Shown: positions 6,264 through 13,249, counted from the first letter of the stretch. The stretch: DNA of 13,925 bases from Nitriliruptorales bacterium (GCA_030835875.1 JAURQY010000031.1:1-13925); one strand, 5' to 3'. Notes: generated by a model from the sequence alone, not told the origin. Numbers and translations are program-made.

Positions 6264-7712
6264 GTGTCATCGCTCGAGCAGCTCCTCGAGGAGCGCGCGG
6301 GTCTGCCGGAGGGTGCGGTCGCTCGGGTGCAGGCGCTGATCTCGGACTGGCAGATCCTCGCCGACCTCGCGTTCGCCGACCTCCTGCTGTGCGTCCGCGA
6401 TCCCTCCGACGGCGAGGTCGTCGTCGCGGCGCAGATGCGTCCGTACACGGCGCAGACGGTCCATCAGGAGGACCTCGTCGGGTCGGCGCTGTCGGGGTCC
6501 GCGCGTGCGGCGATCCTGCGGGCGTTCGAGGACGGGACGATCGTGCGGGACGGAGAGCCGGACTGGTCCTCCGGTGTGCCGGTGCGGCAGGAGGCGATCC
6601 CCGTGCCGTGGCAGGGGGAGACCGTCGCGGTCGTCGCTCGCGAGGCGAACCTCTCGACGGTGCGTGCACCGTCGCAGCTCGAGCTCACCTATCTGCAGAC
6701 CGCGAACGAGCTCGCGACGATGATCGCGGAGGGCGCGTTCCCCTTCCAGGGCGAGGACCCTGAGCGGGAGGTCGCACCACGTGTCGGCGACGGGATGGTG
6801 CGCATCGACGCGACCGGCCGCGTCACGTACGCGTCGCCGAACGCGGTCAGCGCCTACCGCCGGCTCGGGGTCACGGCCAACGTGGTCAGGCGGAGCCTCG
6901 CCGACTTCGACCTCGACGACGAGTCGCTGATGACGGCGCTCATCGACGGGCGACCGGTCGAGTCGGAGGTCGAGGCGCGCGGCTCCGTCGTCCTCCGCCG
7001 GATCCTGCCCCTCACGCGCGGTGGCCGCGTGCTCGGCGCGGTCATGCTCATGCGCGAGGTGACGGAGCTCCGCCGTCATGAGCGGCTCCTGCTGTCGAAG
7101 GACGCGACGATCCGCGAGATCCACCATCGGGTGAAGAACAACCTGCAGACGGTCGCCTCGCTGCTGCGCGTGCAGTCGCGACGGATGAGGACGGAGGAGG
7201 GACGAGAGGCGCTCGAGGAGTCGGTGCGTCGGATCGGCTCGATCGCGCTCGTGCACGAGACGCTCTCCGAGGATGCGCGGCAGCGTGTCACGTTCGACGT
7301 CGTCGCGCAGCGGCTCGTCGAGGTCGTGAGCGCGGGACTGGCGGCGCCGGGGCGCGAGGTGGTGACCCGGATCGAGGGGCGTGCGGGCGAGCTGTCACCG
7401 CAGCTCGCGAGCCCGCTCGCGCTCGTCCTGTCCGAGCTGCTGCAGAACACGCTCGAGCATGCCTACGGCCCCGGCTCCACGGGTGGGACGGTCACGGTGC
7501 GCCTGGAGCGTGGTCCGGCCACGTTCACGATGGAGGTGGAGGACGACGGTCCAGGGGTCCCCGAGGGCTTCGACCACGTGCGCGACGCCAACCTCGGCCT
7601 GCAGATCGCGGACACGCTCGTCACGAGCGAGCTCGCGGGGACGCTCACCGTCGAGCGCGCGCGGCCGGATGGTGGGACGATCGCGCGGGTCAGCGCGCCA
7701 CTGCCGCGCTGA
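6264..7712 (+). CDS. pdtaS: Cytosolic sensor histidine kinase, PdtaS type
   Basis: The gene encodes 482 residues, with no membrane segment, so it is a cytosolic kinase. In order: an N-terminal GAF-like histidine-kinase sensor domain (about 1-155, with LLEERAGLPEGAVARVQALISDWQILADLAFADLLL very like mycobacterial PdtaS), a PAS domain (about 172-270), HisKA_2 (about 275-350) and HATPase_c (about 380-480). The phospho-acceptor motif REIHHRVKNNLQTVASLLR is at 284-302; H288 is the likely phosphorylated residue. The N box is ELLQNTLEHAYG (391-402) and the G boxes are DDGPGVPEG (427-435) and NLGLQIADTL (443-452). PdtaS normally signals to the ANTAR RNA-binding regulator PdtaR, which is not in this window. 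GTG 6264 is chosen because homology starts there; it is 1 nt after the preceding stop, suggesting coupling. Confidence 0.93.
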   Translation: MSSLEQLLEERAGLPEGAVARVQALISDWQILADLAFADLLLCVRDPSDGEVVVAAQMRPYTAQTVHQEDLVGSALSGSARAAILRAFEDGTIVRDGEPDWSSGVPVRQEAIPVPWQGETVAVVAREANLSTVRAPSQLELTYLQTANELATMIAEGAFPFQGEDPEREVAPRVGDGMVRIDATGRVTYASPNAVSAYRRLGVTANVVRRSLADFDLDDESLMTALIDGRPVESEVEARGSVVLRRILPLTRGGRVLGAVMLMREVTELRRHERLLLSKDATIREIHHRVKNNLQTVASLLRVQSRRMRTEEGREALEESVRRIGSIALVHETLSEDARQRVTFDVVAQRLVEVVSAGLAAPGREVVTRIEGRAGELSPQLASPLALVLSELLQNTLEHAYGPGSTGGTVTVRLERGPATFTMEVEDDGPGVPEGFDHVRDANLGLQIADTLVTSELAGTLTVERARPDGGTIARVSAPLPR

Positions 7713-7733
7713 ACGCACCAGCGAGGAGACCCG

Positions 7734-7985
7734 TCAGCTGACGAGTCGGCGGCGGCGCTGACGGGCGCGCTTGAGCGTCCGACGCTCGTCCTCGGTCAGC
7801 CCGCCCCAGACGCCGGCGTCCTGGTTGGAGACGAGTGCGAACTCGAGGCACGGCTCGCGCACCATGCAGGTCGCGCAGATGCGCTTCGCTGCGTCGACGT
7901 GCTCGACCGCGATCCCCGTCGTCCCGATGGGGAAGAAGAGGTCGGGATCGACGTCCCTGCAGGCAGCCTCGTTGCGCCAGTCCAT
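7734..7985 (-). CDS. whiB1: WhiB-family iron-sulphur transcription factor, WhiB1/WblE type
   Basis: The gene encodes 83 residues. The four [4Fe-4S] cysteines are C9, C37, C40 and C46, and the GVWGG turn is at 58-62. A basic tail (KRARQRRRR) serves DNA binding. The N-terminus MDWRNEAACRDVDPDLFFPIG and the segment VSNQDAGVWGGLTEDERRTLKR follow WhiB1/WblE more closely than other WhiB classes. WhiB1 is an essential nitric-oxide-responsive regulator that binds region 4 of the primary sigma factor in Mycobacterium tuberculosis. The ATG at 7985 is preceded by GGGAG with a 6-nt spacer. The gene converges on pdtaS with 21 nt between stops, the same adjacency as Rv3219/Rv3220c. A perfect 12-bp palindrome covers its stop codon (7732-7743), probably by chance. 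Confidence 0.93.
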   Translation of the reverse strand: MDWRNEAACRDVDPDLFFPIGTTGIAVEHVDAAKRICATCMVREPCLEFALVSNQDAGVWGGLTEDERRTLKRARQRRRRLVS

Positions 7986-8115
7986 CGTGTGCTCCCGTGC
8001 TCCGTGCCGTGTCGACCGGGCCGGCGGATGGCCGGTCGTGGTGGCGGTGTGGGGCCCGGCCGTCGCGTGCCGGGTCCGCGCTGACGGGTCTGGTGAAGAC
8101 CTTCACGAGCGCGAT
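7986..8115 (-). promoter_or_regulatory. Long, structured 5' leader of the whiB gene
   Basis: If the TTGACA/TACGGT promoter is used, the whiB message carries about 130 nt of leader. It includes inverted repeats at 8014-8019/8032-8037 (GACCGG/CCGGTC) and at 8052-8060/8069-8077, with 8 of 9 bases complementary around an 8-nt loop. No known riboswitch class is recognised, and no other gene is seen in this stretch. GC-rich inverted repeats can be fortuitous. Confidence 0.3.
8093..8106. promoter_or_regulatory. Operator-like dyad near the whiB transcription start
   Basis: GTGAAG and CTTCAC form a perfect 6+6 inverted repeat separated by two bases (GTGAAGACCTTCAC). Its centre lies about 15 nt downstream of the predicted start from the TTGACA/TACGGT promoter, where a bound dimer would block transcription. 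It is less GC-rich than its surroundings, so chance is a weaker explanation here than for the other repeats. The binding protein is unknown. Confidence 0.4.
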
Positions 8116-8121
8116 GGAGGC

Positions 8122-8149
8122 ACCGTAACGCGCGGGGTCGGCGTGTCAA
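8122..8149 (-). promoter_or_regulatory. Housekeeping-type promoter upstream of whiB
   Basis: On the minus strand a perfect -35 TTGACA (8149-8144) and a -10 TACGGT (8127-8122, matching TANNNT) are separated by 16 bp. Transcription would start near 8115 and run into whiB. This is the best sigma-70 promoter I see in the window. Confidence 0.6.
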
Positions 8150-8163
8150 GGGGTCGACCGGCC

Positions 8164-8189
8164 CACCGCGCGAGAAGGGACCGCATTCC
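8164..8189 (-). promoter_or_regulatory. SigR/SigH-type promoter candidate upstream of whiB
   Basis: On the minus strand GGAAT (8189-8185) is followed after exactly 18 nt by GTG (8166-8164), against the SigR consensus GGAAT-N18-GTT. It lies just upstream of the TTGACA promoter. The GGAAT is inside a 17-bp inverted repeat at 8178-8194 (GGACCG, 5 nt, CGGTCC). Streptomyces wblE is, to my recollection, a SigR target, and the sigma gene lies about 4 kb away. The last base of the -10 element is off consensus. Confidence 0.45.
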
Positions 8190-8226
8190 GGTCCAAAGGG
8201 GGTCGATGCTGCCTCGCCCGGGGGGC

Positions 8227-9147
8227 TCAGACGAGCACGTCGAGCGCGTCGGGGAGCGACGTCAGCGTGAGCGAGCGTCGCGGACGGAGCGGGTCCCCGT
8301 CGACGTGGACGGGCAGCGCGCTGCGCCCGTCGGCCGCCTCGATCCGCAGCGACGCGAGATCGTGGTCGTGGTGGACGCCGCCGAGCCGCACGTGCCGTCC
8401 GCCGGCGAGTGCACCGGCGACGACGACCGCGAGCCGTGGGAGGGTCGCGTCCTCGACCGTGAGCACGTCGAGGCCGAGGTCGAAGGACGCACCGGGATGC
8501 GCGACGAGTGCCCGGTCCCCGAGGAACGTGTAGGGCGAGGTGTTCGCGACGAGCGCGACGTCGGCCTGACGCTCCGTCCCGTCGGGGAGCTGCACGCGCA
8601 ACTCGCCGTGTCGGCCGCGCTGCGTCGACCACTCGCTGACGGCGGAGGTGACGAAGGCGAGCTGCCGGAGCAGCTGCTTGCGCGCCGGATCACGCTCGAC
8701 GCGCGCGACGACCGCGGCGTCGAAGCCGATGCCGGCGTTGAACGCGAACAGCCGGTCGTCGGCACGCCCGAGCCCGATGCGACGGCGGCCATCGGTGCGC
8801 AGCGCACGCAGGAGCCGTGATGTCGCTGCGACCGGGTCGCCCGGAAGCCCGAGTGCGCGTGCGAGCACGTTCGCGCCTCCGCCGGGCACGAGCCCGAGCG
8901 CGACGGGGGAGTGCGCGAGCGCCTGCACGACCTCGTTCGCCGTCCCGTCGCCTCCGAGCACGACGACCGCATCGCGGCCGTCGTCGACCGCCGTGTGCGC
9001 GAGCTCCGTCGCATGCCCGCGACCGCGGGTCGAACGGACGTCGAGGCGCGCTGTGCCGTCGAGGGCGGCGATGATCAGGTCACGCAGCTCGGGGCGCGTG
9101 GTCGTCGCCGTCGGGTTCACGACGAGGAGGACATCGGGTCGATCCAT
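8227..9147 (-). CDS. Diacylglycerol kinase-family lipid kinase
   Basis: The gene encodes 306 residues of the DAGK catalytic family, which phosphorylates diacylglycerol, sphingoid or related lipid alcohols with ATP at the membrane. The N-terminal strand and turn VLLVVNPTA is at 6-14, and the nucleotide-binding motif GGDGT is at 65-69 in VVVLGGDGTANEVVQAL. The second glycine-rich loop is GLVPGGGANVLARALGL (about 85-101). The C-terminal lobe holds FNAGIGFDAAVV and the family's terminal HVDGDP. The reading frame is open to 9180, but that would run into the tRNA; ATG 9147 places the first strand correctly. No Shine-Dalgarno sequence fits: only 4 nt separate the ATG from the tRNA 3' end. A related lipid-kinase gene sits beside whiB1/wblE in other actinobacteria as I recall. 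Its exact substrate cannot be told. Confidence 0.9.
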   Translation of the reverse strand: MDRPDVLLVVNPTATTTRPELRDLIIAALDGTARLDVRSTRGRGHATELAHTAVDDGRDAVVVLGGDGTANEVVQALAHSPVALGLVPGGGANVLARALGLPGDPVAATSRLLRALRTDGRRRIGLGRADDRLFAFNAGIGFDAAVVARVERDPARKQLLRQLAFVTSAVSEWSTQRGRHGELRVQLPDGTERQADVALVANTSPYTFLGDRALVAHPGASFDLGLDVLTVEDATLPRLAVVVAGALAGGRHVRLGGVHHDHDLASLRIEAADGRSALPVHVDGDPLRPRRSLTLTSLPDALDVLV

Positions 9148-9151
9148 GGAG

Positions 9152-9223
9152 TACCCCCGGAAGGAATCGAACCTTCGCACCTGGCTCCGGAGGCCAGTGC
9201 TCTATCCACTGAGCTACGGGGGC
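9152..9223 (-). tRNA. tRNA-Arg (anticodon CCG)
   Basis: Read on the minus strand, 72 nt fold as a cloverleaf. The acceptor stem pairs GCCCCCG with CGGGGGT, with a G-U at pair 1-72. The D stem is GCTC/GAGC. The anticodon stem CTGGC/GCCAG encloses the loop CTCCGGA, giving anticodon CCG with T33. The variable loop has 4 nt, and the T arm is GAAGG-TTCGATT-CCTTC. The discriminator is A; CCA is not encoded (the next bases are CTCC). It decodes CGG, a frequent codon in such genomes. The start codon of the lipid kinase follows 4 nt after the 3' end. Confidence 0.96.
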
Positions 9224-9234
9224 GGGACAGCGGC

Positions 9235-9240
9235 AGGCTA
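9235..9240 (-). promoter_or_regulatory. Candidate -10 element for tRNA-Arg and lipid kinase
   Basis: On the minus strand TAGCCT (TANNNT) lies 11 nt upstream of the tRNA 5' end, leaving a leader of about 4 nt after a start 7 nt downstream of the hexamer. No good -35 is visible (CGGGAC at a 17-bp spacing). Confidence 0.35.
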
Positions 9241-9267
9241 CAGCCCGGGACCCGGCCGTCCCGCCGT

Positions 9268-9273
9268 TAGGCT
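9268..9273 (+). promoter_or_regulatory. Candidate -10 element for the argS operon
   Basis: TAGGCT (TANNNT) would start transcription near 9280, about 18 nt before the argS GTG and just ahead of its GGAG ribosome-binding site (9288-9291). The 75-bp gap to the tRNA thus carries divergent promoters. The -35 element is unclear. The same hexamer TAGGCT occurs upstream of hom at 13191-13196. Confidence 0.35.
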
Positions 9274-9298
9274 GCCCCGACCCGCCCGGAGCGCCACT

Positions 9299-10981
9299 GT
9301 GCCGGACCTCACCCAGGACGACCCGACCGTCGCGCTGCTCGCGACGGCGGTCCGTGATGCGCTCGACCGGCTCGGGCTGCCCGCGGAGGACCCGGCGCTC
9401 GAGCGACCGAAGGACCCTGACCACGGCGACTGGGCGTCGACCGTCGCGCTGCGCGCCGCCAAGGCCGCCGGCCGTCCGCCCCGCGAGCTCGCCGCATCGC
9501 TCGCGGCCGAGCTCGAGACCCTGCCGGAGGTCGCCGCCGTCGAGGTCGCCGGCCCCGGGTTCGTGAACTTCCGCCTCTCCCACGTGGCACAGGCGGCGCT
9601 CGTGCACCGCATCCTGGACGAGGGGCCCGACTACGGCCGTCGTCCCGCCGGGAGCCGCGACCACGTCAACGTCGAGTTCGTGTCGGCGAACCCCACCGGT
9701 CCACTCCATCTCGGTTCGGGCCGCTGGGCCGCGACCGGCGACGCGATCGCGGCGCTGCTCGAGGCCGCCGGGCATCGGGTCACGCGCGAGTACTACCTGA
9801 ACGACGTCGGCGAGCAGGTGCGTCGCTTCGGCGCGTCGATCGTGCGTGTGGACCGTGGGCTCCCGCTCGGTGAGGACGACTACCACGGCGACTACGTACC
9901 CGGTCTCGCCGCCGAGCTGCGTGCGCAGCACGGTGGTGCGCTGCTCGACGGCGAGCTCGACGACATCGCCGATGCGGTCGGTGCCGCCGCGGTCGAGCGC
10001 ATGAGGGAGCGCATCGAGGGCCAGCTCGCCGGGCTCGGCGTGCACTTCGACGTGTGGACGCATGAGGGCCGGCTGCACGACGAGGGTGCGATCGAGGCGA
10101 CGATCGCACAGCTCACCGCCGGCGGCCACACGGACGAGCGTGACGGGGCGCTCTTCCTCGTCACCACCGCGTTCGGCGACGACAAGGACCGCGTGCTCGT
10201 CCGCTCCGACGGCCGGCCGACGTACTTCGCCGCCGACTGTGCGTACATGCGCGACAAGAGGGCGCGGGCGGACCACTGCATCTACCTGCTCGGGGCCGAC
10301 CATCACGGGTACGTCGCGCGGCTGAAGGCGGCGGCCGCCTGCCTCGGGATCGACCCCGACACGGTCGAAATCCGCATCGGGCAGCTCGTCAACCTGCTGC
10401 GCGACGGACAGGCCGTGCGGCTCTCGAAGCGTGCCGGCGAGATGATCACGCTCGACGAGGCGCTCGACGAGGTCGGTGCCGACGTCGCGCGGTACCACTT
10501 CCTCCGGCAGAACCTCGATACGACCATCGACCTCGATCTCGCCGTCGTCACCGCGCGGTCGATGGACAACCCCGTCTACTACGTCCAGTACGCGCACGCG
10601 CGTGTCGCGTCGGTGCTGCGTCAGGCCGACGAGCGTGGCTTCGATCCCGGGCGCCCCGAGGACGCGGACCTGTCGCTGCTCACACATCCCGCCGAGCGCG
10701 TGCTGCTGCGTGCGATGTCGAGCCTCCCGCACGTCGTCGCGGATGCCGCCGAGGCGCGCGCGACGCAGCGGCTCACGCGCTACGCGGAGGAGCTCGCCGG
10801 CACCTTCCACCGCTTCTACGCCGAGTGCCGGGTCCTCGACGACGATCCTGACGCCGACGAGGCGACGCGCGCCGCGATGGCGGCATCGTCGCGCGCCCGC
10901 TACTGGCTCGTGACGGCTGCGAAGCAGGTGCTCGCGAACGCGCTCGGCATCCTGCGCGTCAGCGCCCCGGACCGGATGTGA
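9299..10981 (+). CDS. argS: Arginyl-tRNA synthetase
   Basis: This class I synthetase charges tRNA-Arg with arginine. It has 560 residues, a normal length. The N-terminal Arg-tRNA-synthetase domain is about 8-95. The catalytic core begins VEFVSANPTGPLHLGSGRWAATGDAIAALL, where HLGS (137-140) replaces the textbook HIGH; actinobacterial ArgS often deviates here. Further core motifs are YYLNDVGEQVRRFG (165-178), DGRPTYFAADCAYMRDK (304-320) and LGADHHGYVARLKA (331-344). The KMSKS-equivalent loop is LSKRAG (375-380). The DALR anticodon-binding domain runs from about 430 and ends in the expected LGILRVSAPDRM. GTG 9299 has GGAG 7 nt upstream; the open frame further upstream is rejected because it crosses the tRNA. 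The stop overlaps lysA by 4 nt. Confidence 0.96.
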   Translation: MPDLTQDDPTVALLATAVRDALDRLGLPAEDPALERPKDPDHGDWASTVALRAAKAAGRPPRELAASLAAELETLPEVAAVEVAGPGFVNFRLSHVAQAALVHRILDEGPDYGRRPAGSRDHVNVEFVSANPTGPLHLGSGRWAATGDAIAALLEAAGHRVTREYYLNDVGEQVRRFGASIVRVDRGLPLGEDDYHGDYVPGLAAELRAQHGGALLDGELDDIADAVGAAAVERMRERIEGQLAGLGVHFDVWTHEGRLHDEGAIEATIAQLTAGGHTDERDGALFLVTTAFGDDKDRVLVRSDGRPTYFAADCAYMRDKRARADHCIYLLGADHHGYVARLKAAAACLGIDPDTVEIRIGQLVNLLRDGQAVRLSKRAGEMITLDEALDEVGADVARYHFLRQNLDTTIDLDLAVVTARSMDNPVYYVQYAHARVASVLRQADERGFDPGRPEDADLSLLTHPAERVLLRAMSSLPHVVADAAEARATQRLTRYAEELAGTFHRFYAECRVLDDDPDADEATRAAMAASSRARYWLVTAAKQVLANALGILRVSAPDRM

Positions 10982-12327
10982 GCGCCGCACCCCTCGGCAG
11001 CCCGTGGTCGCGGACCGTCGCGCGTGACGACCGTGGCGTGCTGACCGTGGGTGGTCTCGGCGTCGATGTGCTGGCCACCGAGCACGGGACACCGCTCGTC
11101 GTCGTCGACGGCGACGAGCTGCGGGCGAGGTGCCGGGCCTACGTCGCCGCGTTCGGTGCCGACCGCGTCATCTACGCGGCGAAGGCCTGGCCGACGACGG
11201 CGGTCCTCCAGGTCGCCGCCGCGGAGGGGCTGCTCATCGACGTCGCGTCGGGAGGGGAGCTCCACACCGCGCTCGCTGCAGGGGTCGACCCGGGACGCAT
11301 CGTGCTCCACGGCAACAACAAGTCGGTCGACGAGCTCGACCGGGCGCTCGAGGTCGGGGTCGGACGTATCGTCGTCGACGCGATGGAGGAGCTCGAGCGG
11401 CTCGACACGCTCGCACGCGCCCGTGGGGTGCGTGCACCGGTGCTCCTGCGCATCACCCCCGGGATCGATGCGCACACGCACGAGTACGTGCGCACCGGCC
11501 ATGACGACGCGAAGTTCGGCTTCACGCTGTCGCTGGGGCTCGCGGACGCGGCGCTCCAGCGCACGCTCGCGATGGACACGATCGAGCTCGTCGGGGTGCA
11601 CGCGCACATCGGTTCGCAGGTGTTCGACGTCGATGCCTTCGTCGCGAACGCGGAGGTAATGGTCGACCTGCTCGCACGCTGGCGTGACGAGCACGGCGTC
11701 GTCCTCGCGGAGGTCGACCTCGGCGGAGGGATGGGCATCGCCTACGACGCGGCGGACGCACCGGTGGACGTCGCGGCGCTCGCGCGAGCGATGCTCGACG
11801 CCGTCGCTGCCCGGGCGGCCGCGCGCGACCTGCCCGTCCCGCGCGTGCTCGTCGAACCCGGCCGCGCCATCGTCGGGGCGAGCGCGCTGACGCTCTACCG
11901 CGTCGGTGTCGTGAAGGACCTGCCAGGACTCTCGCGGTGGGTCGCGGTCGACGGTGGGATGAGCGACAACATCCGCCCGGCCCTCTACGGCGCCGTCCAC
12001 CCGGTCGTCCTCGCGGGACGCGCGAGCGACGCTCACGCGGGTCCCGTGAAGCTCGTCGGCAAGCACTGCGAGTCCGGCGACGTGCTCGGGACCGACCTGC
12101 CGCTCCCGGCCGACGTCCGTGCGGACGATCTCGTCGCGATGGCGGCGACCGGCGCCTACACGGATGCGATGGCATCCAACTACAACCGGCTCCCGCGCCC
12201 GGCGGCGGTGCTCATCGAGGACGGTGTCGCGCGCACGATCGTCCGTCGCGAGACGCTCGAGGACCTGCTGCGCCGTGACGTCCCCCTCGAGGCACCGTCG
12301 CGCGGCGTCGACGGTTCGGCGCGGTGA
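10978..12327 (+). CDS. lysA: Diaminopimelate decarboxylase
   Basis: This PLP enzyme converts meso-diaminopimelate to L-lysine, the last step of lysine synthesis. It has 449 residues, in the normal range. The Schiff-base lysine is K69 in VIYAAKAWPTTA. Other family motifs are HGNNKS (111-116), HAHIGSQ (208-214), the PLP-phosphate loop DLGGGMGIAY (247-256) and VEPGRAIVG (292-300). The active-site KHCESGDVL is at 362-370, with the partner-subunit residues C364 and E365. GAYTDAMASNYNRLPRPA (392-409) supplies the late tyrosine. The GTG start overlaps the argS TGA (GTGA), so the two are translationally coupled. The order argS-lysA matches Streptomyces and Mycobacterium. The 3' end overlaps the acetyltransferase gene in the same way. 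Confidence 0.96.
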   Translation: MSAAPLGSPWSRTVARDDRGVLTVGGLGVDVLATEHGTPLVVVDGDELRARCRAYVAAFGADRVIYAAKAWPTTAVLQVAAAEGLLIDVASGGELHTALAAGVDPGRIVLHGNNKSVDELDRALEVGVGRIVVDAMEELERLDTLARARGVRAPVLLRITPGIDAHTHEYVRTGHDDAKFGFTLSLGLADAALQRTLAMDTIELVGVHAHIGSQVFDVDAFVANAEVMVDLLARWRDEHGVVLAEVDLGGGMGIAYDAADAPVDVAALARAMLDAVAARAAARDLPVPRVLVEPGRAIVGASALTLYRVGVVKDLPGLSRWVAVDGGMSDNIRPALYGAVHPVVLAGRASDAHAGPVKLVGKHCESGDVLGTDLPLPADVRADDLVAMAATGAYTDAMASNYNRLPRPAAVLIEDGVARTIVRRETLEDLLRRDVPLEAPSRGVDGSAR

Positions 12328-13193
12328 CGACGGTCTCGCGACGCGACGACGGCGCCGCGCTCCGGGCGCTCCGCGTCGGTGTCCATCCGTCCGCGCTCGT
12401 GCAGCACGTGGGCACGGACATCGTCGTCCGGACGCCCGAGCGTCCTGACCACCGGGACGGGAACGTCGTCGACCTGCTCGCCCCGCCCGACGCGGCGGAG
12501 GTCCCGGCACGGCTCGAGGGCGTCCGGCGCCTCATGGAGCCGGTCGGCGTCGCTCATGTCCACCTCCGCTACGAGGTGTCCGACGGGATCGTCGATGCCG
12601 GAGAGTCGGCTCGCGAGGTGGCCCTCCGTGCGGCCGGCTTCGAGCCCGACGACCTCCGGGTGCTCGTGCTCGACGCCGACGCGCTCCCGGTCGACGCGGT
12701 GCCGCCGCCGGGGGGCGTGACCGTCGAGCGGCTCCAGGGGCCCGATGGTGACGTCATCGCAGGACGCCGCTGGTACGCGGCCGCGGTCCTCGACCGCTAC
12801 GCGCATGGGGATGACGTCGAGCAGTGGCGCGCCTGGGACGCCGCGTGGGGCGCATGGGACCGCGAGCGGATCACGGCGCTCGCACGCATCGGGCGTGCTG
12901 AGGTCTGGCTCGCGTCCCGACACGGGATGCCCGTCGCGACCCTGACCCTGCTCGACGACGGCGCTGGACTCGCCGTCGTCGAGGACGTGGTCACGCATCC
13001 TGCGCACCGCCGACGGGGGATCGCCCGGGCACTGCTCACCGCCGCGCTCGCGTCGCTCAGGACGGCGGCGTCCCTCGACCGTGTCGCGCTCGTGGTCCGG
13101 CCGGCATCTCCCGCAGCCACGCTGTACGGGACGCTCGGGTTCCGTCCGCTGGCCGACGTCCGTGCCTGGCTGCGCCCGGACGGCCACCGGTAG
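12324..13193 (+). CDS. GNAT-family N-acetyltransferase
   Basis: The gene encodes 289 residues. The GNAT core is C-terminal: motif A is VVEDVVTHPAHRRRGIARALLTAAL, with the acetyl-CoA pyrophosphate loop RRRGIA, and motif B is LVVRPASPAATLYGTLGFRPLADV. The N-terminal 110 residues (VVRTPERPDHRDGNVVDLLAPPDAAEVPARLEGVRRLM) resemble the N-terminal half of two-domain GNATs whose first domain often starts with an NPxYYWGN-like motif. The substrate, whether small molecule or protein, cannot be told. The GTG start overlaps the lysA stop by 4 nt, so it is in the argS-lysA operon. It sits where argS-lysA is normally followed directly by hom. Confidence 0.83.
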   Translation: MTTVSRRDDGAALRALRVGVHPSALVQHVGTDIVVRTPERPDHRDGNVVDLLAPPDAAEVPARLEGVRRLMEPVGVAHVHLRYEVSDGIVDAGESAREVALRAAGFEPDDLRVLVLDADALPVDAVPPPGGVTVERLQGPDGDVIAGRRWYAAAVLDRYAHGDDVEQWRAWDAAWGAWDRERITALARIGRAEVWLASRHGMPVATLTLLDDGAGLAVVEDVVTHPAHRRRGIARALLTAALASLRTAASLDRVALVVRPASPAATLYGTLGFRPLADVRAWLRPDGHR

Positions 13194-13249
13194 GCTCCCG
13201 GGTCGTCGGTCCGCCACGCCATGCGACCGTCATGTCGGACGGAGACGCC

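Noticed and set aside
7713..7733. Possible terminator between the kinase and whiB
   Set aside because: The 21 bp between the two stops contain no convincing hairpin or T-run.
7732..7743. Perfect 12-bp palindrome CGTCAGCTGACG over the whiB stop codon
   Set aside because: Several palindromes of this length are expected by chance in 14 kb of this composition, and the site is coding.
9148..9180. Upstream extension of the lipid-kinase frame
   Set aside because: The added 11 codons fall inside the tRNA gene, and family homology starts at the ATG at 9147.
8648..9298. Upstream extension of the argS frame
   Set aside because: It runs antisense through the lipid kinase and the tRNA; GTG 9299 has a good ribosome-binding site and gives the normal N-terminus.
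9080..11092. 670-codon open frame on the minus strand
   Set aside because: It is antisense to argS over most of its length, crosses the tRNA, and is arginine/valine/aspartate-rich without any domain; it is the mirror of GC-rich codon usage.
10900..12510. 536-codon open frame on the minus strand
   Set aside because: Antisense to lysA, whose motifs are all intact; the composition is low-complexity Arg/Asp/Val typical of shadow frames.
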